DNA from: Bryobacteraceae bacterium
Lineage (GTDB): Bacteria; Acidobacteriota; Terriglobia; Bryobacterales; Bryobacteraceae
Reading direction: 5' to 3'
Assembly: GCA_014379815.1 (NCBI GenBank)
Contig: JACMLA010000412.1
Coordinates: 1-13,681 of the forward strand
DNA length: 13,681 bases
The notes beneath the pieces are model-generated. The model saw only the letters and a program-made list of their open reading frames with translations. It ran no database searches and had not been told where the DNA came from. This document shows positions 1-7,664 of this stretch, piece after piece. Each line of letters opens with the position of its first letter. The stretch's first letter is position 1. The position numbers and the translations under genes were made by a program.

Positions 1-1986
1 AGCGCAAGTTTTCGGGCAAGCGCTCCTGAAGCCCTGAGGTCGATTGTCAATGCATTTCCGGTAGGCAACGCACCCGGACGCACCCCCGAGGCAGATCAGT
101 TTATAGCGAACACTTCTGAACGCCGCAATGAGCACAGCGGCATGGCGCGGGTAGACCACCGGATCAATGACAAGCACAATCTCTTCTTCCGCTTCGCCAT
201 CACCGATGGGCTGGTGAGCCAGATCCGAAACGGTCTGTTTGAGACCCGCGACTCGTTCATTCGCCCCACCAATGCCACTGCACAGTGGCAACAGGTCTGG
301 AGTGCCAACATTATCAACGAGGTCAAACTCGGATTCAACCGCTCGGCGCTGACCCGTAATGACGTCGGATTGATTCCGGAAGGTGTTTCCATCCCCGGTT
401 TTACTTCGACTCAGCCGACCACATTCATTATCGAAAAGCCTAGCGCGTACTCGGTTGTCGATAATCTCTCGTGGATTCGGGGCCGACACACGATTAAAGC
501 TGGTGGAGAAATCCGGCGCATCCACCTCAACGTCGGCAATGGCCCAGCCACTTCCGTTAGCTTCGCAAACCTTGCCGCGTTCTCGCGGAACGCTCTTGAC
601 CGCGTGACAGTGGGTAGCCAGCTCGATACGGTCGGTGTGCGCCGTACGTTCTACTCGGTGTACCTGCAGGACGAGATTCGAATCAACCCGGAACTCACGG
701 TCAATCTGGGCATGCGCTACGAGCAGTACTCGGTTTCCGAAGACGTTTACGGTCGCGGTCGCGTATTCGATATCACCCGCTGCCAGGGCTTTTGTGCGCC
801 TGGAACGCCGTGGTTTTTCTCAGACAACGACAATATCGCGCCACGAGTTTCGATTGCGTGGGCTCCCCGGTTGTTAGGCGGAAAGACTGTATTCCGCACT
901 GGATACGGGCGCTACTTCGGACCCGGTCAGAATGACGACGTTACGGCGGCGATCGACAGCTTGCCGGAGAACTTTTCACTTTCCGCTGCCGATGCGCCAA
1001 CTCTTTCCTACCCTCCCACCGCGTTTCTTGGTCAGCTCCGCTCCCAAGGCCAGACACCCCGAAGTGTGCAGCGCGATCGGAAGGAGCCCGAGTCTCACCA
1101 GTGGACCTTCTCAATTCAGCGCGAACTGGCGTCGAGCATGGTTGCCCAAGTGGCATATGTCGGCAATGTCGGGCGCAATCAGCTGACCCGCACCTACGTC
1201 AACACGCTGGACCCGGTCACGCGGCGACGACCTCTGAGTACGTTTGGCCAGATCGATGAGAAACGCTTCGACGGCAACACGAACTTCCACGGCCTGCAAT
1301 CTTCGCTGCAGCGTTCCTTCTCCAAAGGACTTCTCTTTCAGGTGCAGTATTTGTATGGCAACGCTATCTCCGACAACTCAGGGTCCGGAGAGGGTGGTCA
1401 GATTCAGGACGTGGCTTGCCGCGCCTGCGACCGCGGTCCGGCTGACTACGATATCCGCCACACACTCACCGCAAATTCTGTCTACCAGTTGCCCTTTGCC
1501 CGAAACCGATTGTATGGCGGCTGGGACATCAGCGGTCTCTTCACCGCTCGGACGGGCCGTCCCTTCAGCGTGATAGTCAATCGCGCTTCCGGTGTTGTGC
1601 CCTCCGGGCAAACCCAGGCCCAGCGAGCCAACTATCTCGGCGGTGATCCTTACGTGACAGATCGTGGACCGAACGCGTGGCTGAATCCAGCCGCCTTCGC
1701 GGCACCGGCCGCAGGAACTTATGGCACCGCTGGACGAAATGGATTTCGCGGGCCCGGCTTGTGGCAGGCTGACATTGGTCTCTCAAAGAAATTCCGAGTG
1801 ACCGAAGCTATCAATATCGATTTCCGCACGGAAGTCTTCAATCTCTTCAATAGGGCGCAGTACGGAGAACCGATAGCGAATCTTTCCACCTCGACGTTCG
1901 GTCGTATCCTGCAAACCGCGAATGACGGAGCTACCGGAACAGGTACATCCCGCCAGCTGCAGTTTATGCTGCGCCTGAACTTCTGA
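1..1986 (+). CDS. Oar-like TonB-dependent outer-membrane protein, C-terminal part (5' truncated by window)
   Basis: The reading frame is open from base 1, so the ATG at 142 is internal and the gene starts outside the window. The visible 661 residues are the beta-barrel of a large Oar-type TonB-dependent receptor as found in Acidobacteria. Typical strand signatures appear in order: RVDHRINDKHNLFFR, LTVNLGMRYEQY, NIAPRVSIAWAP followed by FRTGYGRYFGP, HQWTFSIQRELASS followed by AQVAYVGNVGRN, DYDIRHTLTANSVYQLPF, GRPFSV, and near the end IDFRTEVFNLFNRAQYG. The protein ends in the outer-membrane C-terminal pattern LQFMLRLNF with a terminal Phe. The regulatory and plug domains must lie upstream. Four cysteines (RCQGFC and ACRAC) could form disulfides in extracellular loops. 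The protein probably sits in the outer membrane and takes up or binds a large substrate; the ligand is unknown. It is distinct in sequence from the complete receptor at 7665. Confidence 0.93.
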   Translation, partial: SASFRASAPEALRSIVNAFPVGNAPGRTPEADQFIANTSERRNEHSGMARVDHRINDKHNLFFRFAITDGLVSQIRNGLFETRDSFIRPTNATAQWQQVWSANIINEVKLGFNRSALTRNDVGLIPEGVSIPGFTSTQPTTFIIEKPSAYSVVDNLSWIRGRHTIKAGGEIRRIHLNVGNGPATSVSFANLAAFSRNALDRVTVGSQLDTVGVRRTFYSVYLQDEIRINPELTVNLGMRYEQYSVSEDVYGRGRVFDITRCQGFCAPGTPWFFSDNDNIAPRVSIAWAPRLLGGKTVFRTGYGRYFGPGQNDDVTAAIDSLPENFSLSAADAPTLSYPPTAFLGQLRSQGQTPRSVQRDRKEPESHQWTFSIQRELASSMVAQVAYVGNVGRNQLTRTYVNTLDPVTRRRPLSTFGQIDEKRFDGNTNFHGLQSSLQRSFSKGLLFQVQYLYGNAISDNSGSGEGGQIQDVACRACDRGPADYDIRHTLTANSVYQLPFARNRLYGGWDISGLFTARTGRPFSVIVNRASGVVPSGQTQAQRANYLGGDPYVTDRGPNAWLNPAAFAAPAAGTYGTAGRNGFRGPGLWQADIGLSKKFRVTEAINIDFRTEVFNLFNRAQYGEPIANLSTSTFGRILQTANDGATGTGTSRQLQFMLRLNF

Positions 1987-2031
1987 GAGTAATGAACTTC
2001 ACCGGCGCTTGCTGCTAACCTAGTGGGTGAT

Positions 2032-2217
2032 ATGTCAGCCCATTGTGGAGATAAAGCCCGTAATCATAAGGCTAGTAAGCGCCGAGCCGTGAAGCGAGCC
2101 GCTATGCGTTTGTTGCGCGCAAGCGTGGCCACGCCAAACAACCAAGTCCCACCAAACCAGGCTGCTCCACACGCAGCCACACAAGTTGAACCGCCGACAC
2201 CGACGACAGTTAACTAG
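2032..2217 (+). CDS. possible small basic protein, 61 aa
   Basis: A short frame starts at ATG 2032 (or GTG 2023) and ends six bases before the convergent amidase stop. The N-terminal half is strongly basic (GDKARNHKASKRRAVKRAAM, residues 6-25), while the C-terminal half is rich in Pro, Ala, Thr and Gln. From memory, small acidobacterial proteins with a GDKAR start followed by an Arg/Lys-rich helix exist, and this one resembles them; I could not verify that. No convincing Shine-Dalgarno sequence is present, only a GGGTGA too close to the ATG. The rest of the 1987-2223 gap shows no terminator or other structure. If real, it is a cytoplasmic nucleic-acid-binding or ribosome-associated type of peptide by composition only. 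It could also be a chance frame. Confidence 0.45.
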   Translation: MSAHCGDKARNHKASKRRAVKRAAMRLLRASVATPNNQVPPNQAAPHAATQVEPPTPTTVN

Positions 2218-2223
2218 TCTGGT

Positions 2224-3529
2224 TTACTCGTAAGTCTTGCGGGAAGGCAGCTGTGCCAGTGTTGCTTTCGGTAGCTTGGCGGCAATGCTGACTTGAGTTC
2301 CGACGAGGTCCGCGATGTCGTACTTGATCGCAAAGCCCATGACGACCGCAGCTTCGGTTGAGTTGAGACCATGCTCGGTTTCGAGGTAGCGGGCCATACC
2401 GGTCGTAGCGCGTCGCAGAGCCTCATCCAGAGAACCGGCTATCCCGACCACCATCCAGTATTCGTTGTCTTCTGCGTAAGGAAAGCCCGTGGAGCGACCC
2501 CGGATCAGGTCGACGGTAACCTCGATGTCCATGGATGTTTCGAGAGCATCTCCCGTGAGCTCTCCGTCTCCCTGCGCAGCATGTCCGTCACCGACCAGCA
2601 AGAGTGCTCCCGGCTGGTACACGGGCAGATATACCGTCGCGCCCTCCCGCAGTCGGTTGTAGTCCATATTCCCCCCGAAGCTTCCCGAGTCGCCAGTTCG
2701 GACCACTTCCAAACGCGCTGGAGCTACGGCAATGCAGCCCAGCATCGGCTCCATCGGTACCCGGAAGTTTTTCAGGGCATCGGTCGGTTTGGCGAGCGAA
2801 GCCGTTTTACTCTCCCGGTCCAAACGCCAGCGTCCGCTGAAATTCTTAGCCTCCTTCAACCCGGCGGCATAGCCCGGAGAGATCGCGCTGAAGATGACTC
2901 CGGTTCCGCTCTCAGCCCAGTCCCGGTTCAGGCGAATGCGTTTGAGCCGGACGACAAGTGTGTCTCCCGGCAAAGCGCCTTCTACAAAGAAAGGCCCAGT
3001 GAGTGGGTTTCCACCCAGCGACAGACGCTTACCTGACGCGTCATTCCCGCCGGCGTCCACACTCCAGGTCCGCACGGTATCCCCGGGATTGATGCGTAGG
3101 ACCGGCGGCTCCGCGCCCGAGAAGTAGCGTTGAAACTTCGTTGGGGAAAAGTCATGCGTGCGGGGCTGGGAGGGCGGCTTTACGTCACGGTCGCCGATCC
3201 AGGTATACAGAAGCCCATCGGGAGACTTCGCCGTTCCCGAGAGACGTGTACCGTCGTACTTCCCGGTCAGAGTCGATTCGACTCTGTCGTTCTGCCCCAG
3301 CCACTCCATCGATACTGTCTGGCCATCCACAGTTCCCGCGGACCCCGGCCCAGCCTGACTTTCCCTTGATCTTGCCGTCGGTAACAACCAGCTGGACCCG
3401 GTTTGCCATGATGCGGTCTCCACTTTGCGAAATCTGGAAGACCCAGTCCCCGGTCAGATTCGTATCCGAGGGCTGGGAGTAGGCGAAGGTTGAGAAGAGA
3501 AGGAGGAGTGTCGAAACGGCAACGCGCAT
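2224..3529 (-). pseudogene. exported acetamidase/formamidase family protein, interrupted by a +1 frameshift
   Basis: Two overlapping minus-strand frames together encode one protein. The first (ATG at 3529) gives a signal peptide, MRVAVSTLLLLFSTFAYS before QPSD, then a small beta domain NLTGDWVFQIS...VVTDGKIKGKSGWAG. The second carries on with SAGTVDGQTVSMEW to the stop at 2224. Removing one G from the GGGG (plus-strand CCCC, 3343-3346) joins them into 434 residues. Residues about 24-115 form a lipocalin-like or similar beta domain; residues about 130-420 are the acetamidase/formamidase (FmdA/AmdA) domain, with the family signatures GSFGGNMDYN (282-291) and LVGDGHAAQGDGE (311-323). The family hydrolyses formamide or acetamide to ammonia and the acid; here the enzyme would act outside the cytoplasm. 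The intact codons and motifs on both sides of the break suggest a sequencing error or a very recent mutation rather than old decay. Confidence 0.85.
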
Positions 3530-3622
3530 AGTGTCTGTCAGTACTACGGAGCGATCGAAGAATAGTTCCGCATGGAGGGTATCAGGTTATGATCTGAGAA
3601 TCCCAAACAGGAGAACCCAACC
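3530..3622. promoter_or_regulatory. divergent intergenic region with candidate promoters
   Basis: This 93-bp gap separates the divergent amidase gene and the zinc-ribbon gene. On the plus strand, TATGAT at 3588-3593 is a good -10 hexamer, but the matching -35 position (TTCCGC, 3566-3571, 16-bp spacer) is poor. It would give a leader of about 23 bases. On the minus strand, TATTCT (plus-strand AGAATA, 3559-3564) lies 29 bases before the amidase ATG, again without a clear -35. The two candidate promoters overlap, so transcription in the two directions could interfere. These are consensus matches by eye only. Confidence 0.35.
3609..3613 (+). promoter_or_regulatory. ribosome binding site AGGAG
   Basis: AGGAG lies nine bases before the ATG at 3623 and fixes the start of the zinc-ribbon protein. 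Confidence 0.7.
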
Positions 3623-4489
3623 ATGGCGTATCTGGGTGTCTATCGAGCTGGCGATTTCTATCGGCATCCGTCGGCAGCCGACAGAGATTATGCTCTTAAC
3701 AATTTTCCTCAGAAGCTCAGCGTTCTGACCACGAACAAGATGGCAAACGGGCTTTGCATCTTCGGTGACGCCAATCTGGACTATCCAAACGAAGAGGGCA
3801 AGATTGTCTCGGAGCACAACAAGAATTTCAGGCTCGATCTTCAGGGCAAGGCAAAGCAGTTCGACGTCTCGAACGTGGAATGGTTGAATGAACCGCCTGA
3901 TGAGTATAAGTGCGGCGATATCGCTCAATTTCAGGTTCAGTTTGGCTATGAGAGTCAGTCACGCCTGACGCGGGGTAAAGGAGCGCAGGGGGACTATCTC
4001 ACGAAACACTCGGGCGCTATGGCCGGGGTCATGGTGGCGATGAGACAGTGTTTTACTCACGGAGAATTCCAATCTGCACTCCAGCTGAGTTTCAATCGCA
4101 TCCGCGATGTTGGCGGCGAATACTACGGTGTGCTGATGTCGAACGTAGGGCACCCGGATGACGACAGACGCTGGCCTGTGAAACTCTACTGGTGCCCTGA
4201 GTGCGTCCGTTTGTACGTGGTGAAGTTCAAGTTTGCCAGCGTCCTTGCTCAAGTGAACAGGTTTGCGGCAGGTCAGAATGGGGCCATTGCTCCTACAATT
4301 AGGTGCCTGAAATGCGGGGAGAGGCTGAGCACCGCCAGGAACAATGCCGCGATGAAGAGTCAGGTTCAGCTGCTTGAGGCGACTGAGAGCAACAAGACAG
4401 CCAAAGGACAATTGAAGGATCTTGCCTGGCAACTGGATGGACCGGTCAATGTCCCAGCCACCCAAGTCATCAAACATACTCAGCCCTGA
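3623..4489 (+). CDS. uncharacterised protein with zinc-ribbon motif
   Basis: I do not recognise this 288-residue protein. It begins MAYLGVYRAGDFYRH at an ATG with a well-placed AGGAG. There is no signal peptide or membrane segment, so it is probably cytoplasmic. The main visible feature is two CxxC pairs, C191-P-E-C194 and C228-L-K-C231, separated by 33 residues, which is the pattern of a treble-clef or zinc-ribbon metal site. The N-terminal 190 residues are a mixed alpha/beta region rich in aromatic and charged residues. The last 50 residues (Gln/Lys/Ala rich, AMKSQVQLLEATESNKTAKGQLKD) look helical. The next gene, the LamG-like exported protein, starts 37 bp downstream, so they may share a transcript, but a cytoplasmic zinc protein and an exported lectin-like protein have no obvious joint role. 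A regulatory or nucleic-acid-binding role is possible; nothing proves it. Confidence 0.85.
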   Translation: MAYLGVYRAGDFYRHPSAADRDYALNNFPQKLSVLTTNKMANGLCIFGDANLDYPNEEGKIVSEHNKNFRLDLQGKAKQFDVSNVEWLNEPPDEYKCGDIAQFQVQFGYESQSRLTRGKGAQGDYLTKHSGAMAGVMVAMRQCFTHGEFQSALQLSFNRIRDVGGEYYGVLMSNVGHPDDDRRWPVKLYWCPECVRLYVVKFKFASVLAQVNRFAAGQNGAIAPTIRCLKCGERLSTARNNAAMKSQVQLLEATESNKTAKGQLKDLAWQLDGPVNVPATQVIKHTQP

Positions 4490-4526
4490 TCGCGAACGGT
4501 CCGGCGGCGTGCTATCAGAAGTAGTG

Positions 4527-5804
4527 ATGATCTTCTACATCGTTCTGCTGCTCGCGTTTGGCTTGCCTTCGTTCGGTGCGGCTTCCGAATATGACCGCAG
4601 GGTGAAAGTCGTTCGCGACACCCCCGGTTTCGTTGCGCTTTGGGACTTCGTCCTGCGCGAAGCCGGCGGCGGGAGATTTCTTGCCCACCAGCCTGATGGA
4701 AGCAAGCACGACCTCGGTCTCGAGGCGGTCAACTACGTTCGCGATTACTGGAACGAAGGACGCGCCGCAACCTATGAAGACTACCCACTGCTCAATCGCG
4801 GGCCGTTCGGCCAGGCGGTAAGGATACGAAAGGAAACCGAACCGACGTTCCGTCCGACGCTGCTGGTTCCCCGAGCACGGATCCATGATTCACGGTTGAA
4901 TGTGAATGGTCCGGGCCGAAGTGTTTCCATGGTCGTCTGGCTAATTCGCGAATCGGGTAATCATGCGATTGCCGGTATCTGGCACGAAGGGACTGATCTG
5001 AAAGATCGCGGTTCCCTCGCGCTTCGCGTTGAACCCGGTAAGCGCCAGTACGCCCTCTTCGCCGGTCTTGCCGCGAATGATGGTGGGCTGGCCGCGCACG
5101 TTTCAGAGAATGGTGGGAAGTCCTTTGGCGACCGGTTCGCCCGTAATCTTTCAGTCACGCCGAATCTGATCCCAACAGTTCCAGTCGACGCTTCCGGGGA
5201 AGCGCTGGACAAAGCGTGGTCCATGGTGGGATTTGTGTTCGACAACTCGAAGAACACGGTAACCGCTTACCTCGATGGGAAGGCCGCGGATTACTGGATT
5301 GAGAACCCCGCTAAACATCCTTTCTTTCAGTGGCCGGCCGCAGCCTGGCTGCAGTCGCAACTGCATCAGCAACCCGGTACGCAGCCGGAGGAGAATGCCG
5401 ACTTTCCGCCTGATCAGTTCTACGCACCTCCCGAGTCAAAGCCTGAGAAGCGGGAAGTGGTCTCGACCAATGACACGGAACGGGTCGAACTGCATACGTT
5501 TGCATTCACGAAGGTCCGCGTGACGCTGGGCAAAGATGGGCGGGGACGCTTCACAAAAGTGATCCGGCGCGAGCTGGCAGCGCTGCGGGCGAATCCGTTC
5601 TGGTTTGGCCATGATTTGTATACACCGGCCACCGCCGAAGCGGGCGGACCCTTCACTATCGGGCGTGTCATACATACAAGCCGGAACGTTGGATTTACGG
5701 GTTACATCGGCGGAGTAGCGGTATTCGACAAAGCGCTTAGCCCGGGTCAGATGCTTCGCTTGCGGAGTGTTCACGAGGCCGGAGTGATCTCAGGTTCTAA
5801 GTAA
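4527..5804 (+). CDS. exported LamG/concanavalin A-like domain protein
   Basis: The frame is open from an ATG at 4422, which would overlap the previous gene. The ATG at 4527 is preferred because it directly begins a signal peptide, MIFYIVLLLAFGLPSFGAAS before EYDRR. The start remains uncertain, since GTG 4509 and 4524 are also in frame and no strong ribosome site is seen. The 425-residue product has features of a LamG/concanavalin A-like jelly-roll: FVALWDFVLRE (35-45), a VSMVVWLIRES strand (133-143), WSMVGFVFDNSKNTVTAYLDG (231-251), and the C-terminal GYIGGVAVFDKALSPGQMLRL (392-412). A long insert rich in Pro, Gln and Glu (about 270-315) sits between the halves. No catalytic glycosidase motif is apparent, so binding of carbohydrate or another extracellular polymer is the likelier role. 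It lies 37 bp after the zinc-ribbon gene and converges on the CRTAC1-type gene with 8 bp between stops. Confidence 0.83.
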   Translation: MIFYIVLLLAFGLPSFGAASEYDRRVKVVRDTPGFVALWDFVLREAGGGRFLAHQPDGSKHDLGLEAVNYVRDYWNEGRAATYEDYPLLNRGPFGQAVRIRKETEPTFRPTLLVPRARIHDSRLNVNGPGRSVSMVVWLIRESGNHAIAGIWHEGTDLKDRGSLALRVEPGKRQYALFAGLAANDGGLAAHVSENGGKSFGDRFARNLSVTPNLIPTVPVDASGEALDKAWSMVGFVFDNSKNTVTAYLDGKAADYWIENPAKHPFFQWPAAAWLQSQLHQQPGTQPEENADFPPDQFYAPPESKPEKREVVSTNDTERVELHTFAFTKVRVTLGKDGRGRFTKVIRRELAALRANPFWFGHDLYTPATAEAGGPFTIGRVIHTSRNVGFTGYIGGVAVFDKALSPGQMLRLRSVHEAGVISGSK

Positions 5805-5812
5805 ATCGCAGG

Positions 5813-7534
5813 CTACTTCTTGCCTTCGCCCTCCCGCAGGGTAACCAGTCGGTCTGCGGTAAGTCCGGGGAACTTCTCGGTGAGTCCGCCAGGCCAGAAG
5901 ACTGTGATGCTCGCGGCTGCAGAAGACCCCAATCCGAAATGCAACTGGGACGCGTTGCTGGAGTAGAAGCTGGACTGACTCAGAACGGTCTGCGCCTGCT
6001 GCCGTTCCCCATAGTGCGCTACTACTCTGGCTCCGATCGCGCTGCGATTACTCTTGGTGCCGACGAGTCGCACTTGCAGCCAGTGCCGGTCTGCCTTTAG
6101 GTCGTTGCGGAGCAGGGAAGGGGGCTCGTTCCGGTTGAACACCAGGACGTCGAGATCGCCATCGTTGTCGAAATCGCCAAGTGCCGAGCCACGGCTCGAG
6201 TGCGCCGCTGCAATGCCGGAACCCGCTTCTTCGATTAGCTCTTCGAAGCGGCCACCACCCAGGTTTCGGAAGACGATACGGGGCGTCTTATACGGGTACG
6301 AGGGGAGCGCGGCCTCGGTCTCGGGATACACGTTCCCGGTCACCATCAGCAAGTCGGGAAGGCCGTCATTGTCGAGATCTGCGATAGCTGCACCCCAGCT
6401 TACAAAGCGGGTCTCGGTAGCAAGTCCGGAACGTAGTGTCGCATCGGTGAACTGTCCCCTGGCGTCGCCGAAGTATAGGACATTGGTGTCGTCAGCAAAG
6501 TGGGTCTTGAAGAGATCGAGCCGGCCATCGAGGTTCACATCTCCGACCCCGACACCCATGCCTGCCTGCTCCATACCGTCATCGTTCAGTGCGATTCCGC
6601 GCTCCAGACCTTCTTCGCTGAACGTGCCATCGTGGTTGTTGCGGAACAGCAGGCTGGGGCTGGAATCACATGCGACGTAGATGTCGGGCCAGCCATCCTC
6701 GTCTACGTCAAGGGTGACCGCAGTCATGCCGAAGCTGGAGCGGGGTCTGGCAATTCCGCTCCTGACGCTGACGTCCACGAACGTACCGTCGCCCCGTCCC
6801 TCGTACAGCCAGTGACGGCCCGGCTTGAGACCTCTGGGACCGCATGCGACAGGCACGCCTTTCCAGTTGCAGTTCGGGTTGGCGCCAGGCCTGGGAGTGC
6901 GAACCGGATCGAAGTCCACATAGTTGGAGACAAAGAGGTCTAACTTACCATCCCGGTTGAAGTCGAGGAACGTTGCACCGGCGCCCCACCGCGGCTTGCT
7001 GCCTGCCGGCAATGCGAGACCTGAGCTTTTGGTCACGTCGGTAAAGGTGCCCTTGCCGCTGTTGCGATACAGGCTATTTTCTCCGTAGTAGGTCAGGAAG
7101 ATATCCTCGTCGCCGTCATTATCGTAATCGGCCACTGTGATTCCGCTGGCCCATCCAGAGCGGCTCAGGCCTGACGCTTCCGTCACATCGGTGAAGCTTC
7201 CGTCGTGGTTGTTGCGATAGAGGTGATTGGTCGAGTCTGGAGGATTCTCAAGAAGCGTGCCTCCACTAACGAAGGCATCCAGCCATCCGTCGCCATCGTA
7301 GTCCAGGAACGCGACTCCGCCGCCAGAGGTTTCCAGCAGCCAGGTAACCCGGCGGTTGTCTCCATAGATGCTTGTGGCTGTGAGGCCAGCCGATTTGGCG
7401 ACATCGGTGAACTGGGCTGCGAAGGGAATGCCGCTCGGCTTGCCTCGTGGCTGCGCTTTGACGTTCCGTGTCGCAATGCCCTGGCCGAAGCCAAGCGTGC
7501 ACAAGACCAAAAGACAGGCTGGATACCGGAGCAT
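5813..7534 (-). CDS. CRTAC1 family protein (FG-GAP/VCBS repeats with C-terminal ASPIC/UnbV domain)
   Basis: The open frame extends back to 7879, but the ATG at 7534 begins a signal peptide, MLRYPACLLVLCTLGFGQG, and is directly preceded by AGGAAGA. The spacing is short, and an ATG at 7561 without a ribosome site is the alternative. The 573-residue product carries seven calcium-binding DxDxDGxxD loops of FG-GAP/VCBS type: DYDGDGWLD (78), DYDNDGDED (136), DFNRDGKLD (191), DVDEDGWPD (276), DVNLDGRLD (332), DLDNDGLPD (386) and DFDNDGDLD (454). These would form a beta-propeller like that of integrin alpha chains. Residues about 485-565 are the ASPIC/UnbV domain (HWLQVRLVG, SAIGARV, FGLG, VFWPGG). 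The CNW...CGPRGL segment (222-235) is typical of the family. It is an exported or surface protein of unknown biochemical role, often labelled cartilage-acidic-like or UnbV-like. It is divergent from the receptor at 7665. Confidence 0.92.
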   Translation of the reverse strand: MLRYPACLLVLCTLGFGQGIATRNVKAQPRGKPSGIPFAAQFTDVAKSAGLTATSIYGDNRRVTWLLETSGGGVAFLDYDGDGWLDAFVSGGTLLENPPDSTNHLYRNNHDGSFTDVTEASGLSRSGWASGITVADYDNDGDEDIFLTYYGENSLYRNSGKGTFTDVTKSSGLALPAGSKPRWGAGATFLDFNRDGKLDLFVSNYVDFDPVRTPRPGANPNCNWKGVPVACGPRGLKPGRHWLYEGRGDGTFVDVSVRSGIARPRSSFGMTAVTLDVDEDGWPDIYVACDSSPSLLFRNNHDGTFSEEGLERGIALNDDGMEQAGMGVGVGDVNLDGRLDLFKTHFADDTNVLYFGDARGQFTDATLRSGLATETRFVSWGAAIADLDNDGLPDLLMVTGNVYPETEAALPSYPYKTPRIVFRNLGGGRFEELIEEAGSGIAAAHSSRGSALGDFDNDGDLDVLVFNRNEPPSLLRNDLKADRHWLQVRLVGTKSNRSAIGARVVAHYGERQQAQTVLSQSSFYSSNASQLHFGLGSSAAASITVFWPGGLTEKFPGLTADRLVTLREGEGKK

Positions 7535-7664
7535 TCTTCCTGATGCTGTCACACCTTCCATTTGGCCGAAACTGTTGAATGATCGACGGGCGGTCAATGG
7601 ATTTGATATATTCTTTCCACTTTGGCTCCGTAGCCAGAGAATTGATTTCCATTTGGGGGGAAAT
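7535..7664. promoter_or_regulatory. shared upstream region of the divergent CRTAC1-type and receptor genes
   Basis: This 130-bp gap must hold promoters for both divergent genes. AT-rich sequence at 7599-7616 (GGATTTGATATATTCTTT) is the most promoter-like stretch, but I cannot find a well-spaced -35/-10 pair in either direction. A 5-bp inverted repeat, TGGCT-ccgt-AGCCA (7623-7636), and a 6-bp one next to the receptor start (7645-7664) follow on the receptor side. The divergent arrangement suggests the two genes are controlled together. Confidence 0.4.
7645..7664 (+). promoter_or_regulatory. leader hairpin overlapping the receptor ribosome binding site
   Basis: ATTTCC (7645-7650) and GGAAAT (7659-7664) are perfect inverted repeats around an 8-base loop, ending immediately before the ATG at 7665. 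The purine run GGGGGG at 7655-7660 is the probable ribosome binding site and lies in the loop and 3' arm. Folding would partly hide it. The stem is short and only two of its pairs are G-C, so it would be a weak, easily melted structure. Confidence 0.35.

Noticed and set aside
2371..3036. 221-codon plus-strand frame opposite the amidase gene
   Set aside because: The minus strand carries clear amidase motifs throughout; this frame has no domain or ribosome site.
4422..4526. Upstream start for the LamG-like gene
   Set aside because: It overlaps the zinc-ribbon gene by 68 bp and puts 35 polar residues before the signal peptide.
5798..5818. AAGTA/TACTT inverted repeat between the convergent LamG and CRTAC1-type genes
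   Set aside because: Five AT-rich pairs with a 10-base loop and no T tract; too weak to call a terminator.
6054..6680. 208-codon plus-strand frame opposite the FG-GAP gene
   Set aside because: Ser/Arg/Pro-rich translation of the antisense strand; the true coding strand has seven DxDxDG motifs.
7368..7664. N-terminal extension of the large receptor frame (99 codons)
   Set aside because: It overlaps the start of the divergent CRTAC1-type gene; the ATG at 7665 has a purine-rich ribosome site and opens a clear signal peptide.
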